NCBI GenBank assembly: GCA_964034945.1
Contig: OZ035960.1
Span: forward strand, 88,315,848 to 88,379,847
Direction of reading: 5' to 3'
DNA: 64,000 nucleotides
DNA from: Chrysopilus asiliformis
Lineage: Eukaryota > Arthropoda > Insecta > Diptera > Rhagionidae
Under the pieces are notes generated by a model. The model was not told the DNA's origin, made no database searches, and was given only the letters and a program-made list of their open reading frames with translations. Positions 35,501 through 40,289 of this stretch are shown here, piece by piece (the stretch's first letter is position 1; each line of letters begins with the position of its first letter). A program made the translations under genes and the position numbers.

Positions 35501-37499
35501 AACACTGCCATAAGCGTCCGTAGGCATAGCGACTGAGGTACTTTTTAGTCACAGGCACTTAGTCATTTAGGCGATAGCGGGGGAGGGGGTACGAAAAAAG
35601 GGGTTTTCGGGGTACAGCCGAAAACTCTCTACGTTACTGAAAATTCTACAATATAAGTTAAGAAAAATTTAGTTGATCTTCAATACTTAAGCGAGATGTC
35701 GCAGCCCTTGAATGGTTTGGTCAGTTAGGTAGTTGGGTTGTCAAGCAAAAGGTTTTGAGTTCAATTAAGCATCGTAATATTGTTTATTTTTTTTAAATAT
35801 AAATGTCATTAGGTATTTAAGATTTTACCTGGATTATTCGAATACTGAAAGACCATCATAATGACTGATGAGACAGATTGGCAGGCCTGGCATTCTTGCT
35901 CATCAGGACTTTGGCGTGCTAAAAAATTAAACAAAAATTAATATATATGACTTTTTTTTTAGTTTAACGTACTTATAGTAAACGGCAATATATAGTAGCA
36001 AAGTGAGTTTATAACATCCTGATGCAATGATGGTGGCAACACTGATATTGTTGAGCTCGCCAAATATGGAAGGTTATCAATTAAATCCTTGTCCAAAAAT
36101 GGTAGAATGCATCCAAAACATTGTAGAAGAGCTTTTCCAAATACTAGTAATTAAAAGATATTTATATTTTATTAGCAAGGATAGTAACAAACCCTATATT
36201 TAATACTTAAAATCAGGGATGGGAAACGTTATCGTAACGTAACGAAATAACGAGACGGAGTTGTAATTTTCCGGTTTTTTCCTCAAAATTGCGTTATAAC
36301 GTTATAGAAATTTAATTTCGTTACAAAAAGAAAAGCGTAACGAAACCCGAAAAAAAAATGATTTCATTTTTTCGTTATTTATTTTTGCTTTATAACCACC
36401 CACCGTGTAAATGACGGGATAGGTGTACTGAATAGTGAAATTTCGGTAAAAAATCGAATAACCGAATATGCGACTATTCGATTTGGAATGCAAATCATGT
36501 GCTGTTCTTAAAATATAGGGTCGTGAAAAACCCGGGGTTTTTTTTAAGAAAGTCCAACCCACTAGGTTTTTTTTGGCTTTTATTGGATTTTTTTAGGTTT
36601 TTAAAAACATTTTTACGTATTTTAAATATTAAAATACTTAAAAGAAAGCCCAACCCACTAGGTGTTTTTTTTGGCTTTTATTGGATTTTTTTTGGGTTGG
36701 GAAAAATAATAACAACCCTGTTACAATACGTCACTCTTTTAGTGGCAAGTGTGTCTATGTCAGTGTGAATAGAGTTAGTATAGTATAGTGTGTAAAACTG
36801 CCACCGCCACACTAACATAGGCAGACTTCCCCCTTAAAAGAGTGACGTATTTTAAGAACAGCACATGATTTGTTTCTAATGAGAGAAAAACCGGTAAAAA
36901 CAAATGCAATGGTTAAGTGTTAAAGTTTTATGTATTTTTTAATGGTTCTGATTTTCGCCGTCCGTCCGTCCATCAACACCATAGCTTTCGAAAAGTTTAA
37001 GCCAGAGTCTCTAATTTTGCAGATATGTAAGTGAAAGTTTTAAATGAAAATTTACTTATTTGTCCATATTGAATGCAAGATGCGACATCAAGTAACATTG
37101 TTAATGCATTGTAAAGATTTCCGTATTCCAGATTTGGATATGACGCCATACGGATGTGATCCTGTGATGGGTCTTTAATAAGTTGATGAGGGGAATTCGG
37201 AACATCTTTTAGGACCGCTGAAAAAAATGAAGAAAATTTTAAATTTTTTATTATTTGAAAAAAATGCCATCCTACTTAAAAGGGTCTGTGAGAAATACTT
37301 TATTGTATTCGCAATATCAATTCCAGATGGTGCTGGAAGAATGTTGTGAAGAAGTCGAAGATGATATTCATGAAGACAGCGTAATTTAGCCTGAACTGTA
37401 ATGAGAGTAATTAATTTTGTTTAAATTTGGTTTGATTGATAAAAGTGTTAAAAATAAATCACAAAAGATTTACTTACAGGCTGCTGCTCTGGTGCCCAT
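4751..37499 (-). CDS. unc79: Protein unc-79 homolog, NALCN / narrow abdomen channel complex subunit (30 coding exons)
   Basis: Coding exons in transcription order: 37499-37478, 37395-37276, 37217-37056, 36143-35973, 35918-35829, 35207-35022, 34829-34122, 33324-33242, 33189-32643, 32588-32317, 32252-32151, 32076-31938, 26616-26537, 25581-25522, 21744-21627, 21511-21315, 20712-20564, 20393-19660, 19152-18619, 13794-13524, 11757-10947, 10384-9131, 9076-8898, 8831-8342, 7963-7853, 6800-6534, 6465-6287, 5592-5157, 5094-4975, 4924-4751. Every junction is GT-AG, phases agree throughout, and the total is 8,766 nt (2,921 residues). Vertebrate UNC79 is about 2,600 residues. Collinear landmarks include MGTRAAAF at the start, HCQLLECLM, the Cys/His-rich segment, WDYVMPHWMEAI, LLKQMELQD, FWHTSVGKFKF, VLHQLAPNG, LLSWLLMGSLTH and the C-terminal KWLQRLQFKMGQIELQSS. 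In the known complex, UNC79 pairs with UNC80 as a HEAT/armadillo-like scaffold for the NALCN sodium-leak channel in neurons. Alternative exons in the large introns cannot be excluded. Confidence 0.97.
5931..6076. mobile_element. Short hairpin MITE in unc79 intron 27
   Basis: Two near-perfect arms of about 68 bases (TAGGCCTATGTTACACATGG.. and its reverse complement ending CATAGGCCTTA) flank a loop of about 10 bases. The innermost 35 bases of each arm, including CTTAAGTATAGGCGAGAG, match exactly. If transcribed with the intron this would fold into one long hairpin. Confidence 0.75.
6287..6800 (-). CDS. unc79: unc79 exons 26-27
   Basis: Exon 26 (6534-6800) encodes IPDSNLLLIVGFALQDAGG, ADCMRQYMNDVLDFLADFHT and LSKIK. 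Its donor GTCACT is the weakest in the gene, but the phase and protein fit. Exon 27 (6287-6465) encodes LSEDTLGGVLKGAVAQYLAL, EMSRGHSRDNKAVGRYLPWL and SSLQQG, collinear with human SRGNHRDNKAVIRYLPWLYH. Confidence 0.93.
7083..7197. mobile_element. Fold-back element in unc79 intron 25
   Basis: Arms of about 50 bases pair TTTCGTTTGTTCGATTTGGA.. with ..TCCAAATCGAACAAACGAAA around an ACGAG loop. There are a few mismatches. The sequence just upstream (about 6990-7070, GACCCACTTCCACTCATCCG) is related to the left interior of the 16.2-kb TIR element. Confidence 0.65.
7540..7768 (+). mobile_element. Repeat family 'E', 5'-truncated copy 1
   Basis: The copy begins at a C-run (from about 7531), runs through CATACGAACGAAAACGTTTT and AACGGTGCATCTTATC, and ends TCACCATACGGG. 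It is closely related to full copies at 47.9-48.4 and 55.3-55.8 kb. Just upstream, GGGCCACATTCAAACACG and CACATGCGGTCCGCGGCC look like the end of an unrelated hAT-type repeat. Confidence 0.55.
7853..9076 (-). CDS. unc79: unc79 exons 23-25
   Basis: Exon 23 (8898-9076) reads CSRCTECGSMLEEYSDEETG then ILGTFIHREPAMAAPFLPEI, with the same CxxC pair as human UNC79 (CHDCG). Exon 24 (8342-8831) contains SVAHQFIRCVLHQLAPNGVF, LLDFNELNPTSPIQMVCESL, CIPMDSG and LLDIMVAILKVPSVSK. Exon 25 (7853-7963) reads AVLEPFSKVLSFCVQNITIK and LCTLSIRAFTK. A MITE sits 28 bases downstream of the exon 24 donor. Confidence 0.93.
8149..8314. mobile_element. Tc1/mariner-type MITE, GTCCATAAAATACGTCA family
   Basis: The left end GGGTGTCCATAAAAACCGTCA and right end TGACTTATATTTTATGGACAGCC (inverted) define a 166-bp element in unc79 intron 24. 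Related copies at 10.44, 19.29 and 31.05 kb have the same terminal phrase. The right end lies 28 bases from the exon 24 donor. Confidence 0.65.
9131..10384 (-). CDS. unc79: unc79 exon 22, long disordered linker
   Basis: At 1,254 nt this is the largest coding exon (418 residues). It reads KKEVTKKTQHTVVTTTVTA at the start and is mostly Ser/Thr/Pro/Lys-rich. Islands that look conserved are GKEGISALVDRVREAL, LKQDSLDKSEGS and PRPRLRKVGPFAVDSQSTPD. A short Gly/Asn repeat (GNGNGNGN) lies near the end. The exon is phase 0 at both ends, so it could be skipped or swapped without a frameshift. Confidence 0.9.
10443..10620. mobile_element. Tc1/mariner-type MITE, second copy
   Basis: The ends AGGTGTTTATAAAATACGTCA and TGACGTATTTTATCGACAACTCC are inverted copies. 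The element sits in unc79 intron 21, about 59 bases upstream of the exon 22 acceptor, so in the zone where a branch point would be expected. Confidence 0.65.
10947..11757 (-). CDS. unc79: unc79 exon 21
   Basis: The exon starts by completing an Arg codon and reads SSAVFNAFIANLPQVLDQNH, GWMILPSALQVLLYAPSP, RRNWLMSVLVVLYKYQYTQ and VLNCLRAQFHQCKR. About 150 residues of a Ser/Pro-rich, probably disordered region follow (QESPPPSPMFPSEG, DDTESELVAIPESDFSD). The donor is GAG/GTGAGA. The open frame runs on past the donor, but the continuation lacks conserved sequence. Confidence 0.92.
11810..13490. mobile_element. Composite fold-back element in unc79 intron 20
   Basis: The flanks are diverged inverted repeats. 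On the left, ACTTGAGGTAAGC..GGCGTGTACTGAG..GGAAAGCATGTAAAAT (about 11826-11913) pairs in reverse complement with ATTTTACATGCATTCC..CAGTGCGCGCC..CTTAAGTGTGC (about 13288-13465). Between them are many copies of CATAATTATG- and CATAATATGTTTGG-type motifs and a younger nested MITE at 12.4 kb. There is no coding capacity, and the family is not recognised. Confidence 0.5.
12388..12823. mobile_element. Nested MITE with ~43-bp inverted ends
   Basis: The left end GAGAACTCCAATTGGGCAGA followed by GGCAGCAGCAGAG is mirrored by the right end CTCTGCTCAATTGGAGTTCTC preceded by the complementary CTG-rich run. The inverted match continues outward (CCTGTT near 12379 and AACAGG near 12828). Inner copies of GAGCTCCAATAAAGCAGCAG suggest sub-terminal repeats. 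Confidence 0.7.
13524..13794 (-). CDS. unc79: unc79 exon 20
   Basis: This exon encodes DGHIHSFGGPGDENNLSG, then IIDLEESDKETIHLLVFLLM, RTQNIVIRHLFLLLGYNQLD and FHIPPLKLR. It is the counterpart of the human segment with NTVKRHLYVLLGYDQ. It is isolated between a 4.8-kb and a 1.8-kb intron, both full of mobile elements. The exit is phase 2. Confidence 0.93.
14258..14366. mobile_element. Partial MITE end with internal 24-bp hairpin
   Basis: GGGCTGGTCATAAAATACGTCA matches the family end seen at 31.05 kb. It is followed by a hairpin, GTGGCGCTTTTTTGTATGAA / TTCATACAAAAAAGCGCCAC, around an ATATTGA loop. No matching right end was found. The remaining bases of this intron (13795-15540) contain nothing else I can name. 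Confidence 0.5.
15545..16150 (-). pseudogene. DD41D (rosa-type) mariner transposase fossil
   Basis: Read on the minus strand, the segment gives ETHFWMNGYLNKQNFRIW, HPEKVTVLCGFWSGGIIGPYF, TVNGERYRSMI and, with frame changes, WFQQDGATCHTA and GDVNWSPRSGDLTPL. In intact relatives the second and third catalytic Asp are 41 residues apart, which defines the DD41D group. Several stops and frameshifts are present, and the first catalytic Asp position reads Gly. No terminal inverted repeats were found. It lies in unc79 intron 19 in the same orientation as the gene. Confidence 0.8.
16450..17290. repeat. Seven ~121-bp tandem units in the TIR element
   Basis: The phrase GGAAGGTCCTGTAAGGATAA occurs at about 16470, 16591, 16714, 16838, 16958, 17080 and 17203. 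Each unit continues with TTATCCTTTTCTCCAAATTT, TCCGGAAAAAA, TGGGGGTTTTTGGGGTCGCT and GAATCCGAATCTGTCAT. Units are nearly identical except the last, which is diverged. The open minus-strand frame across them is a by-product of the repeat. Confidence 0.95.
17367..17638. repeat. Perfect palindrome, 125-bp arms, 22-bp loop
   Basis: Position i on the left pairs with 35005 minus i on the right. I checked the full arms from 17367-17491 against 17514-17638 and saw no mismatch. The sequence includes TTCTGGACGCTGTGTATCAC on the left arm. Perfect identity means a very recent origin or active homogenisation. Confidence 0.93.
17712..18618. other. unc79 intron 19, remaining 3' part
   Basis: This is A/T-rich intron sequence between the TIR element and the exon 19 donor. 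I see no gene, no long inverted repeat and no tandem array. Confidence 0.5.
18619..19152 (-). CDS. unc79: unc79 exon 19 with His/Gln/Thr-rich low-complexity expansion
   Basis: The exon opens with the conserved NKEKIYSRQISAPILKRKTS then RFGLGQFLSGT. It continues for about 145 residues of low complexity: first His/Ser/Gln (HHHSHQSHRHSHQYHHSYHS), then Thr/Val/Ala (VITTTVTATTATMTSS), then Gln/Pro/Ser, and ends FSSMTGGAP. The frame is open, no stop interrupts it, and both splice sites fit the phase of exons 18 and 20. The expansion is probably a disordered loop. An antisense frame is open only because of composition. Confidence 0.88.
19291..19624. mobile_element. Tc1/mariner-type MITE, third copy
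   Basis: The left end TAGCGGGCTGCCCATAAAATACGTCA (in 19291-19316) and the right end GTATAAATTATGGACACCCC (to about 19620) are inverted relatives. The element makes up about two thirds of the 507-nt unc79 intron 18. Confidence 0.6.
19660..20712 (-). CDS. unc79: unc79 exons 17-18, central helical repeats
   Basis: Exon 17 (20564-20712) reads ELPSIEKPDILYYMLHCLNV and ends LLIK. The donor used is AA/GTTGGT, because it joins exon 18 in phase to give IKNLWDLCNAEHSH. Exon 18 (19660-20393) contains VPLLLHSITLPLGSDVFW, DWRVRFTAVERVTVITRF, DINVHVAQRATLYLGTI, VLSWDFFLNRFDTLFVEAQI and MSAPASIIPRQDSKM. These are closely collinear with human UNC79. Confidence 0.94.
20866..21294. mobile_element. TA-flanked MITE with ~30-bp inverted ends
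   Basis: The ends TTGGGAGTACATATGGAAA..CCGCCGTTTTCC and GGCGGTTTTCCATTTGTACTCCCAA are inverted copies, directly flanked by TA on both sides. That is the target duplication of Tc1/mariner elements. The element lies in unc79 intron 16. An open plus-strand frame inside it has no recognisable product. Confidence 0.75.
21315..21744 (-). CDS. unc79: unc79 exons 15-16
   Basis: Exon 15 (21627-21744) encodes IMTATVETVSEQLDLAAIMP and SEKVVTAVARSVTLSDADV. Exon 16 (21315-21511) encodes an acidic stretch (SILEDGTEEAEDGDD) leading into the conserved DDFWHTSVGKFKFSLDSLPQ and YIHQLLT. The intron between them is only 115 nt. Confidence 0.9.
21745..23029. other. unc79 intron 14, A/T-rich part
   Basis: I see no exon, RNA gene or clear repeat in this stretch beyond A and T runs. 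Confidence 0.45.
23030..23118. repeat. Five-copy ~19-bp tandem repeat
   Basis: The unit TTCTTGAGTGAAGCAT and variants recur five times (GAGTGAAGCTTTCTT, GAGTGAAGCATTCTT, GAGTAAAACATTCTT, GAGTGAAGCGTTTTT, GAGTGGAACATTTTT). Confidence 0.8.
23785..24060. mobile_element. Element with CTAGTGGAATTGTC sub-terminal repeats
   Basis: On the left, CACTAGATACAATTTCAC and TAGACACAAT appear. On the right, the inverse forms AGTGGAATTGTC, AGTGGAATGGTGCC, TGGAATTGTCTCTAGTG and AGTGGAATTGCTCTAGTG recur. This arrangement suggests a short DNA transposon with clustered sub-terminal motifs. Limits are approximate and the class is unknown. Confidence 0.45.
24231..24757. mobile_element. hAT MITE with exact 8-bp target duplication
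   Basis: Terminal inverted repeats CCGTGGTTCCCAAAC and GTTTGGGAACCACGG are perfect over 15 bases. They are flanked by TTTTAGAA at 24223-24230 and again at 24758-24765. An 8-bp duplication and a GTGGTTCCCAA-type end are hAT hallmarks. The 527-bp interior has no transposase. It contains a degraded segment (ACACTAGATGGCG.. and ..CTCGAACTGCGTACTAGGC) that recurs near 28.0-28.2 kb. Confidence 0.9.
25522..26616 (-). CDS. unc79: unc79 exons 13-14 (short exons in repeat-rich introns)
   Basis: Exon 13 (26537-26616, 80 nt) reads GPVPVAVPQPEPHSVGGVLV then HMPHVCS. Exon 14 (25522-25581, 60 nt) reads TNDRGHSDNEQNRNVHATDE. Both are supported by clean acceptor and donor sites and by phase agreement with their neighbours. 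Exon 14 is a multiple of three and low in conserved residues, so it could be a cassette exon. Confidence 0.8.
26049..26285. mobile_element. TTAA-flanked MITE 1 (piggyBac type)
   Basis: The ends CAATCTAACTGCCACG and CGTGGCAGTTAGAGTG are inverted and directly flanked by TTAA on both sides (26045-26048 and 26286-26289). TTAA duplication is diagnostic of piggyBac-type insertion. There is no coding capacity. It lies in unc79 intron 13. Confidence 0.75.
26854..27460 (+). mobile_element. Helitron-like non-autonomous element, copy C
   Basis: It starts TCTAAAATAAAAATGGATG after an A and ends GGGTCTGCTAG before a T. It has the same head (TGGATGTTTGTCTGTCTG), the same ACCGATTTTTACGCGG phrase and the same tail (GCTGGCAACGAAGGGTCTG) as copy A, with about four diverged tandem units between. 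It sits in unc79 intron 12. Confidence 0.65.
28012..29390. mobile_element. Composite repeat with TTAAGNCTAGNATGCAG ends
   Basis: TTTAAGCCTAGTATGCAG at about 28012 and CTGCATGCTAGACTTAAG at about 29366 are inverted. The left interior shares TTCGAGTAAAATGG and ACACTAGATGGCG with the hAT element at 24.3 kb. A second TIR element is nested within it. Confidence 0.5.
28603..29189. mobile_element. Nested element with perfect 25-bp TIRs
   Basis: GGGCATCAATCGTGTAACGC followed by GACGC at 28603-28627 is exactly mirrored at 29165-29189. Inside, variants of the GCGACGC word recur near both ends. I found no clear target duplication. No protein is encoded. It lies in unc79 intron 12. Confidence 0.75.
29391..31046. 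other. unc79 intron 12, A/T-rich stretch without a named feature
   Basis: I see no gene, tandem array or paired ends here. Single repeat-like phrases occur (TTAACCCTTGGATTCTTG near 29500), but a partner was not found. Confidence 0.4.
31049..31222. mobile_element. Tc1/mariner-type MITE, best copy of its family
   Basis: GGGGGCTGTCCATAAAATAC then GTCA on the left mirrors TGACGTATTTTATGGACATA then CC on the right. TA at 31047-31048 and 31223-31224 flanks the 174-bp element, the expected Tc1/mariner duplication. Confidence 0.8.
31299..31432. mobile_element. 134-bp MITE, AAGCCCAATTCAGACTAA family, copy 1
   Basis: AAGCCCAATTCAGACTAACG on the left mirrors TTAGTCTGAATTGGGCTT on the right. TATT precedes and follows the element, which may be a target duplication. 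The core has GAAAGCTTTGATCTCATTGG and a run of AATCGCAATCGTAATCG repeats. Confidence 0.75.
31938..32588 (-). CDS. unc79: unc79 exons 10-12
   Basis: Exon 10 (32317-32588) contains LTCCILMLDILLKQMELQDV and a Cys-containing helix pair. Exon 11 (32151-32252) reads VSECAYCEASIMWHQLSTKL and MAPKNPIRPPD. Exon 12 (31938-32076) encodes an acidic, proline-rich linker that ends in PLPIPLGPLGGFG. A 5.3-kb intron follows (26617-31937) and is filled with repeats. The phase 1 exit of exon 12 is completed by exon 13. Confidence 0.9.
32643..33324 (-). CDS. unc79: unc79 exons 8-9
   Basis: Exon 8 (33242-33324) reads QVESTIEKLK..ICGWLKDICQ. Exon 9 (32643-33189) reads VFIACLLPHPPEHARVGGHW, then EIWDYVMPHWMEAITNDVPE, VLSKILDPEMSPLGF and a basic, Lys/Glu-rich tail ending in PPRRSSI. 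The exon 9 donor falls in ATTT/GTAACC. The next acceptor was chosen at 32589-32590 because the nearer upstream AG would put a TAA in frame. The joined product reads SSISPVVEDESGNTSAISDD, as expected for insect UNC79. Confidence 0.9.
33841..33982. mobile_element. MITE, AAGCCCAATTCAGACTAA family, copy 2
   Basis: AAGCCCAATTCAGACTAACG is followed by an inner inverted pair CTCGACCAATGAGATCAAAG / CTTTGATCTCATTGGTCGAG and a degraded right end GACTGATTTGGGTTT. It lies in unc79 intron 7 and shares its core with copy 1. Confidence 0.75.
34122..34829 (-). CDS. unc79: unc79 exon 7, Cys/His-rich segment
   Basis: This 708-nt exon encodes about residues 251-486. Its first 125 residues are rich in paired Cys and His (FVCQREHCPN, YLCIECANEIHREHP, CENKNCR, CFSTEC, YCSQCHGNRH), spaced like a cross-braced zinc-binding fold. 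The vertebrate homologue carries equivalent Cys pairs. Downstream are VESVISLLREAKP and ISLEERQLLGRYGIWLLVG, then a Ser/Asn-rich loop and LFHWFHVTAYSYDG. The donor is GTAAGA. Zinc binding is inferred from spacing only. Confidence 0.93.
35022..37395 (-). CDS. unc79: unc79 exons 2-6, N-terminal helical repeats
   Basis: Exons 37276-37395, 37056-37217, 35973-36143, 35829-35918 and 35022-35207 encode about residues 8-250. Recognisable family phrases are NILPAPSGIDIANTIKYFSQ, LIDNLPYLASSTISVLPPSL, SVSSVIMMVFQYS and HHCQLLECLMRL. All five junctions are phase 1, which is the regular pattern of one repeat-built domain. The segment has no signal peptide and no membrane span, which fits a cytosolic scaffold. 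The intron between exons 3 and 4 carries a 382-bp MITE-like element. Confidence 0.93.
35350..35505. mobile_element. MITE with GTGTTTACATGA inverted ends
   Basis: CGTGTTTACATGAGCGAT and ATCGTTCATGTAAACAC are inverted. Inner pairs of GTCGCGGCGACT and GCGACTGACCTGCGACTGTC add further fold-back potential. It lies in the intron between unc79 exons 5 and 6. Confidence 0.65.
36491..36872. mobile_element. MITE-like element with 24-bp inverted ends
   Basis: AAATCATGTGCTGTTCTTAA then AATA at the left is mirrored by TATTTTAAGAACAGCACATG then ATTT at the right. The right inner end also shows GTGACGTATTTTA, recalling the 31.05-kb family. A near-duplicate pair (CCAACCCACTAGGT.. with TTTTTTGGCTTTTATTGG) occupies the middle. 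Confidence 0.65.
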
Positions 37500-37595
37500 G
37501 TTTATGAGCTGCACTTTAAAACTACCAGTCATTTATTCAAAGAATCCTGTTTACATAATTCCACTCCAAGTAATTCCAGTTTTCAGATGCTATGG
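37478..37595 (-). CDS. unc79: unc79 exon 1: end of 5' UTR and start codon
   Basis: The ATG is at 37499-37497 and reads MGTRAAA, followed by a strong GTAAGTA donor. I chose this start because the split codon joins exon 2 as F-Q-A-K-L, as in other insect UNC79 proteins, and no earlier in-frame ATG was sought by homology. A TTATATTTTTAG acceptor-like site at 37596-37607 suggests that this exon begins at 37595 and that at least one non-coding exon lies upstream. Confidence 0.85.
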
Positions 37596-37795
37596 CTAAA
37601 AATATAATTAAAAGATTAACTTGTCTTTTTGCTCCTTGACTGGTTGGAGTTTATTATAAAAAAATATGTGGACGCTAATTTTGTATCGAATATCTTTTTT
37701 CTCACTCCCGGGTATAATATTTTGTAGTTGAGACCGAAAAAAACTATCCCAACGCTGTTAATCTAAAAAATATTGATACAGAACTCATTTATAAC

Positions 37796-37858
37796 TATTC
37801 CAATATATTTAACGATCAATAAAAAAAATTTTATTGATCGTTAAATATATTGGAATAT
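37796..37858. repeat. 29-bp-arm perfect hairpin upstream of unc79
   Basis: TATTCCAATATATTTAACGA.. and its exact reverse complement flank a 5-base A-rich loop. It lies upstream of the first identified unc79 exon, in a likely 5' intron. Confidence 0.75.
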
Positions 37859-38053
37859 ATTACATTTACGAAGTTATTGTATGTTAAATTAAAATAAATA
37901 AATTTATTGTTAGATGGGTTTGAGAATATCTGGTGTAAACAAACGTATTCAACAAGTAAACATTCAATGCGGAAAGTTTGCGTACTGGAATATACAAAAT
38001 AAACAAAAATCAGCTGATTGTCAAATCCCCTAAAATTCTAGTACTCTAACTCT

Positions 38054-38065
38054 TGCGCATGCGCA
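38054..38065. promoter_or_regulatory. NRF-1 / Ewg-type palindrome near the likely unc79 promoter
   Basis: TGCGCATGCGCA is a perfect match to the NRF-1 (insect Erect wing) site. It stands out in AT-rich DNA about 460 bases upstream of the acceptor-like start of exon 1. Such sites are typical of core promoters. The transcription start itself cannot be placed from sequence, and non-coding first exons may lie as far as about 38.7 kb. Confidence 0.4.
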
Positions 38066-38809
38066 CTGACCAAAAATGGGAACCGGTTGGGTACCCCAAA
38101 TATAGGGTTAGAAATTGTTCACCCTCTAAATTTCTTGCACGCACAATTGTTTATACTATTCACAAAAAAAAACTCTTTTTTCAACTGTCACTTCCAACTA
38201 ACATCCTGAAAACATTTCAGTGATTTTATTTTTTGTTCACAAATTTTTATTTCCTTAAATTTTTTTTGAATATTTAACAGCACTTCCGTTTTAAAAATAC
38301 CAAAACTTTGAAAAAGATCGAAAAAATTAATTTCTGTCCGTTATTCAACTTGTGACCGTTTTAAACGTCCAAAACTTCAACCTATCCGAGATTCAAACAT
38401 TCAGCACTTCCCTAGACAACTACCATTTAACCACACATCCTTTTCTTTCGTAACACCTGGTACCGCCCATTTTGCGAAAAATGGAAAAATCAACTTTTCT
38501 CGCTGTACTTCATATTCCCAGTAATAAAAATACTTTATTCACATACCATCGATATTTAGCTTGGATTTTTCACTATTTTTATGAATTAATTCGCACAAAA
38601 ACCTGGAAAAATTCACAATTTTCACGGAGCACCGACGCGAAGACTACAAGATGTCCGCCATTCGGGAGAAAATTTGTGCTGAGTATGCAAAAATTTGACA
38701 CTGGAAAAATCGATACATTCAGCGAACGCAGGTCATTGACTGGGCAATCAGCTGATCGGAAAATCCAACAACAATTTACCGGGAAATTTTGTAAACAAAT
38801 GGGATGAGT

Positions 38810-39511
38810 GAGCTTTTTTAGGGTAGGTCACGTGAAAAGCTTGGAAATATAGTGGGTTGCAAAATTTCAGGGAATATTTGATTATTTTTAAAAGTAAATT
38901 TCTAGTTTAAGGCATTTTTTGAAATCATTTAACGCAGTTTATCGCGAGAAAACATTAAAACTGTAGAAAAATCAAGAAAATAAGAGCGAAAGCTATAATA
39001 TTTTCTCGATTTTTAAAATACGTTTTTCATACCAATATTTGCTACGTGAGAATCATCTTATATATAAAATGCCATAGCGCTCCCTTTCTTTAAATTGAAA
39101 TTCGTGTCACTTTCTTTAAAGTGAAAATAACATGACAAATAAACTGAATCATACCGGCAAGCGGTTTTCGAATATATGTTTTTAGTGATGAGGGGCATGT
39201 GTGAGGTTTTGTGTCAAGCAAATATTTCCCCTACCTTTCACCCCCTCGCCTGCTATCTTCCTAACTGTTAAAGCGATGTTCACACGGTTTTCACCTTTGG
39301 GTAGATCATCCCCTAAGGAAATTTTCCGCCTACTAATATCGACCCTTCCCCTTACGTGCGAACCCATCCCCTTCTATTTCCTGAACCTTTAGGGCAATTT
39401 TGACGCGGTTTTCACCATTGAGTATGTTGCCCTTCAGAGAAAGTTCAGTAATTTTTTCATGGGAAAAAAAATTTAGTAACATAGAACCGTTTGTGTGTGG
39501 GGGGGGGGGGG
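38810..39511. other. Upstream intergenic DNA
   Basis: I see no gene here. Short frames on both strands lack similarity to any protein I know. A related pair of phrases (GTTCACACGGTTTTCACC near 39274 and TTTTGACGCGGTTTTCACC near 39396) hints at an old internal duplication. Confidence 0.4.
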
Positions 39512-39596
39512 TTACGCGCTTCGAATTATGCGCTTCGAATTACGCGCTTCGAATTACGCGCTTCGAATTACGCGCTACAGATTATGCGCTTCGGAT
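39500..39596. repeat. G-run followed by six 14-bp TTACGCGCTTCGAA units
   Basis: A run of 13 G (about 39499-39511) is followed by six copies of TTACGCGCTTCGAA, two of them with TTATGC and one with CTACAG. A family-F tail phrase (TTGGCCCCTGGCAACTGTAG) follows at about 39627. Confidence 0.9.
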
Positions 39597-40289
39597 GACA
39601 CGATCCCGATTAGAATCACGTGCGCTTGGCCCCTGGCAACTGTAGCTTTTTTCATGTTTAATATACAATTTTCTTTTATTTCTTTTTAAATTTTCATTTA
39701 AAATAATTGAACGATGTTAAGTTTTCTTACTGAATTACAGATGGAAAATTTTTTCAACGTCCTTGAGATGATCGTTTGATATAAAAATCCACCGTTACGA
39801 CGATTGTGTTGAAAGTTTAAGAAATCATAGTGAGTTGCCCAATTATCTATAAGAACGGGTTTACTGGATTATTAGCTTATTTAACAGCGCACGGAGCCTG
39901 TTTGGGCACTGCATAACATTATTCATGAATTGATTTACTTTACCGATCGATATCAATAAATTACTATCATCATCTTTGGATTTACGCAAATCTCGTGACA
40001 GTCGACTTGACAGCTCGTTTGGTCGTTCGTTTACTACAAGTAGGTACTTGTAAGTGAGGCCAAATTGTTGTGCCAAGTTCCAAATGGCTGCGAAATATGG
40101 AAAGATTCAATTTGGGTTTTAAAATGTTGACAGTGTTGTCGGTGATTGTATAAAGGTCGTCATTGTTTAATAAAGATTTATTGCACAAAAAATACATTTA
40201 CATATATAATTCCTAAATAGCTTCAATATTTTTAAAAGCTAGCTGAGAACTCCTGGTATATTCGCCCAAATTTCTAATTGGGATCAGAA

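Noticed and set aside
38472..38807. 111-residue plus-strand frame near the unc79 promoter
   Set aside because: There is no family resemblance and no splice or signal evidence. The region is better explained as promoter or 5' UTR of the opposite strand.
39861..40197. Minus-strand frame (about 70 residues, with QCPNRLRALLNKL) at 39.86-40.2 kb
   Set aside because: It looks protein-like in part, but I found no start, splice partner or recognisable family.
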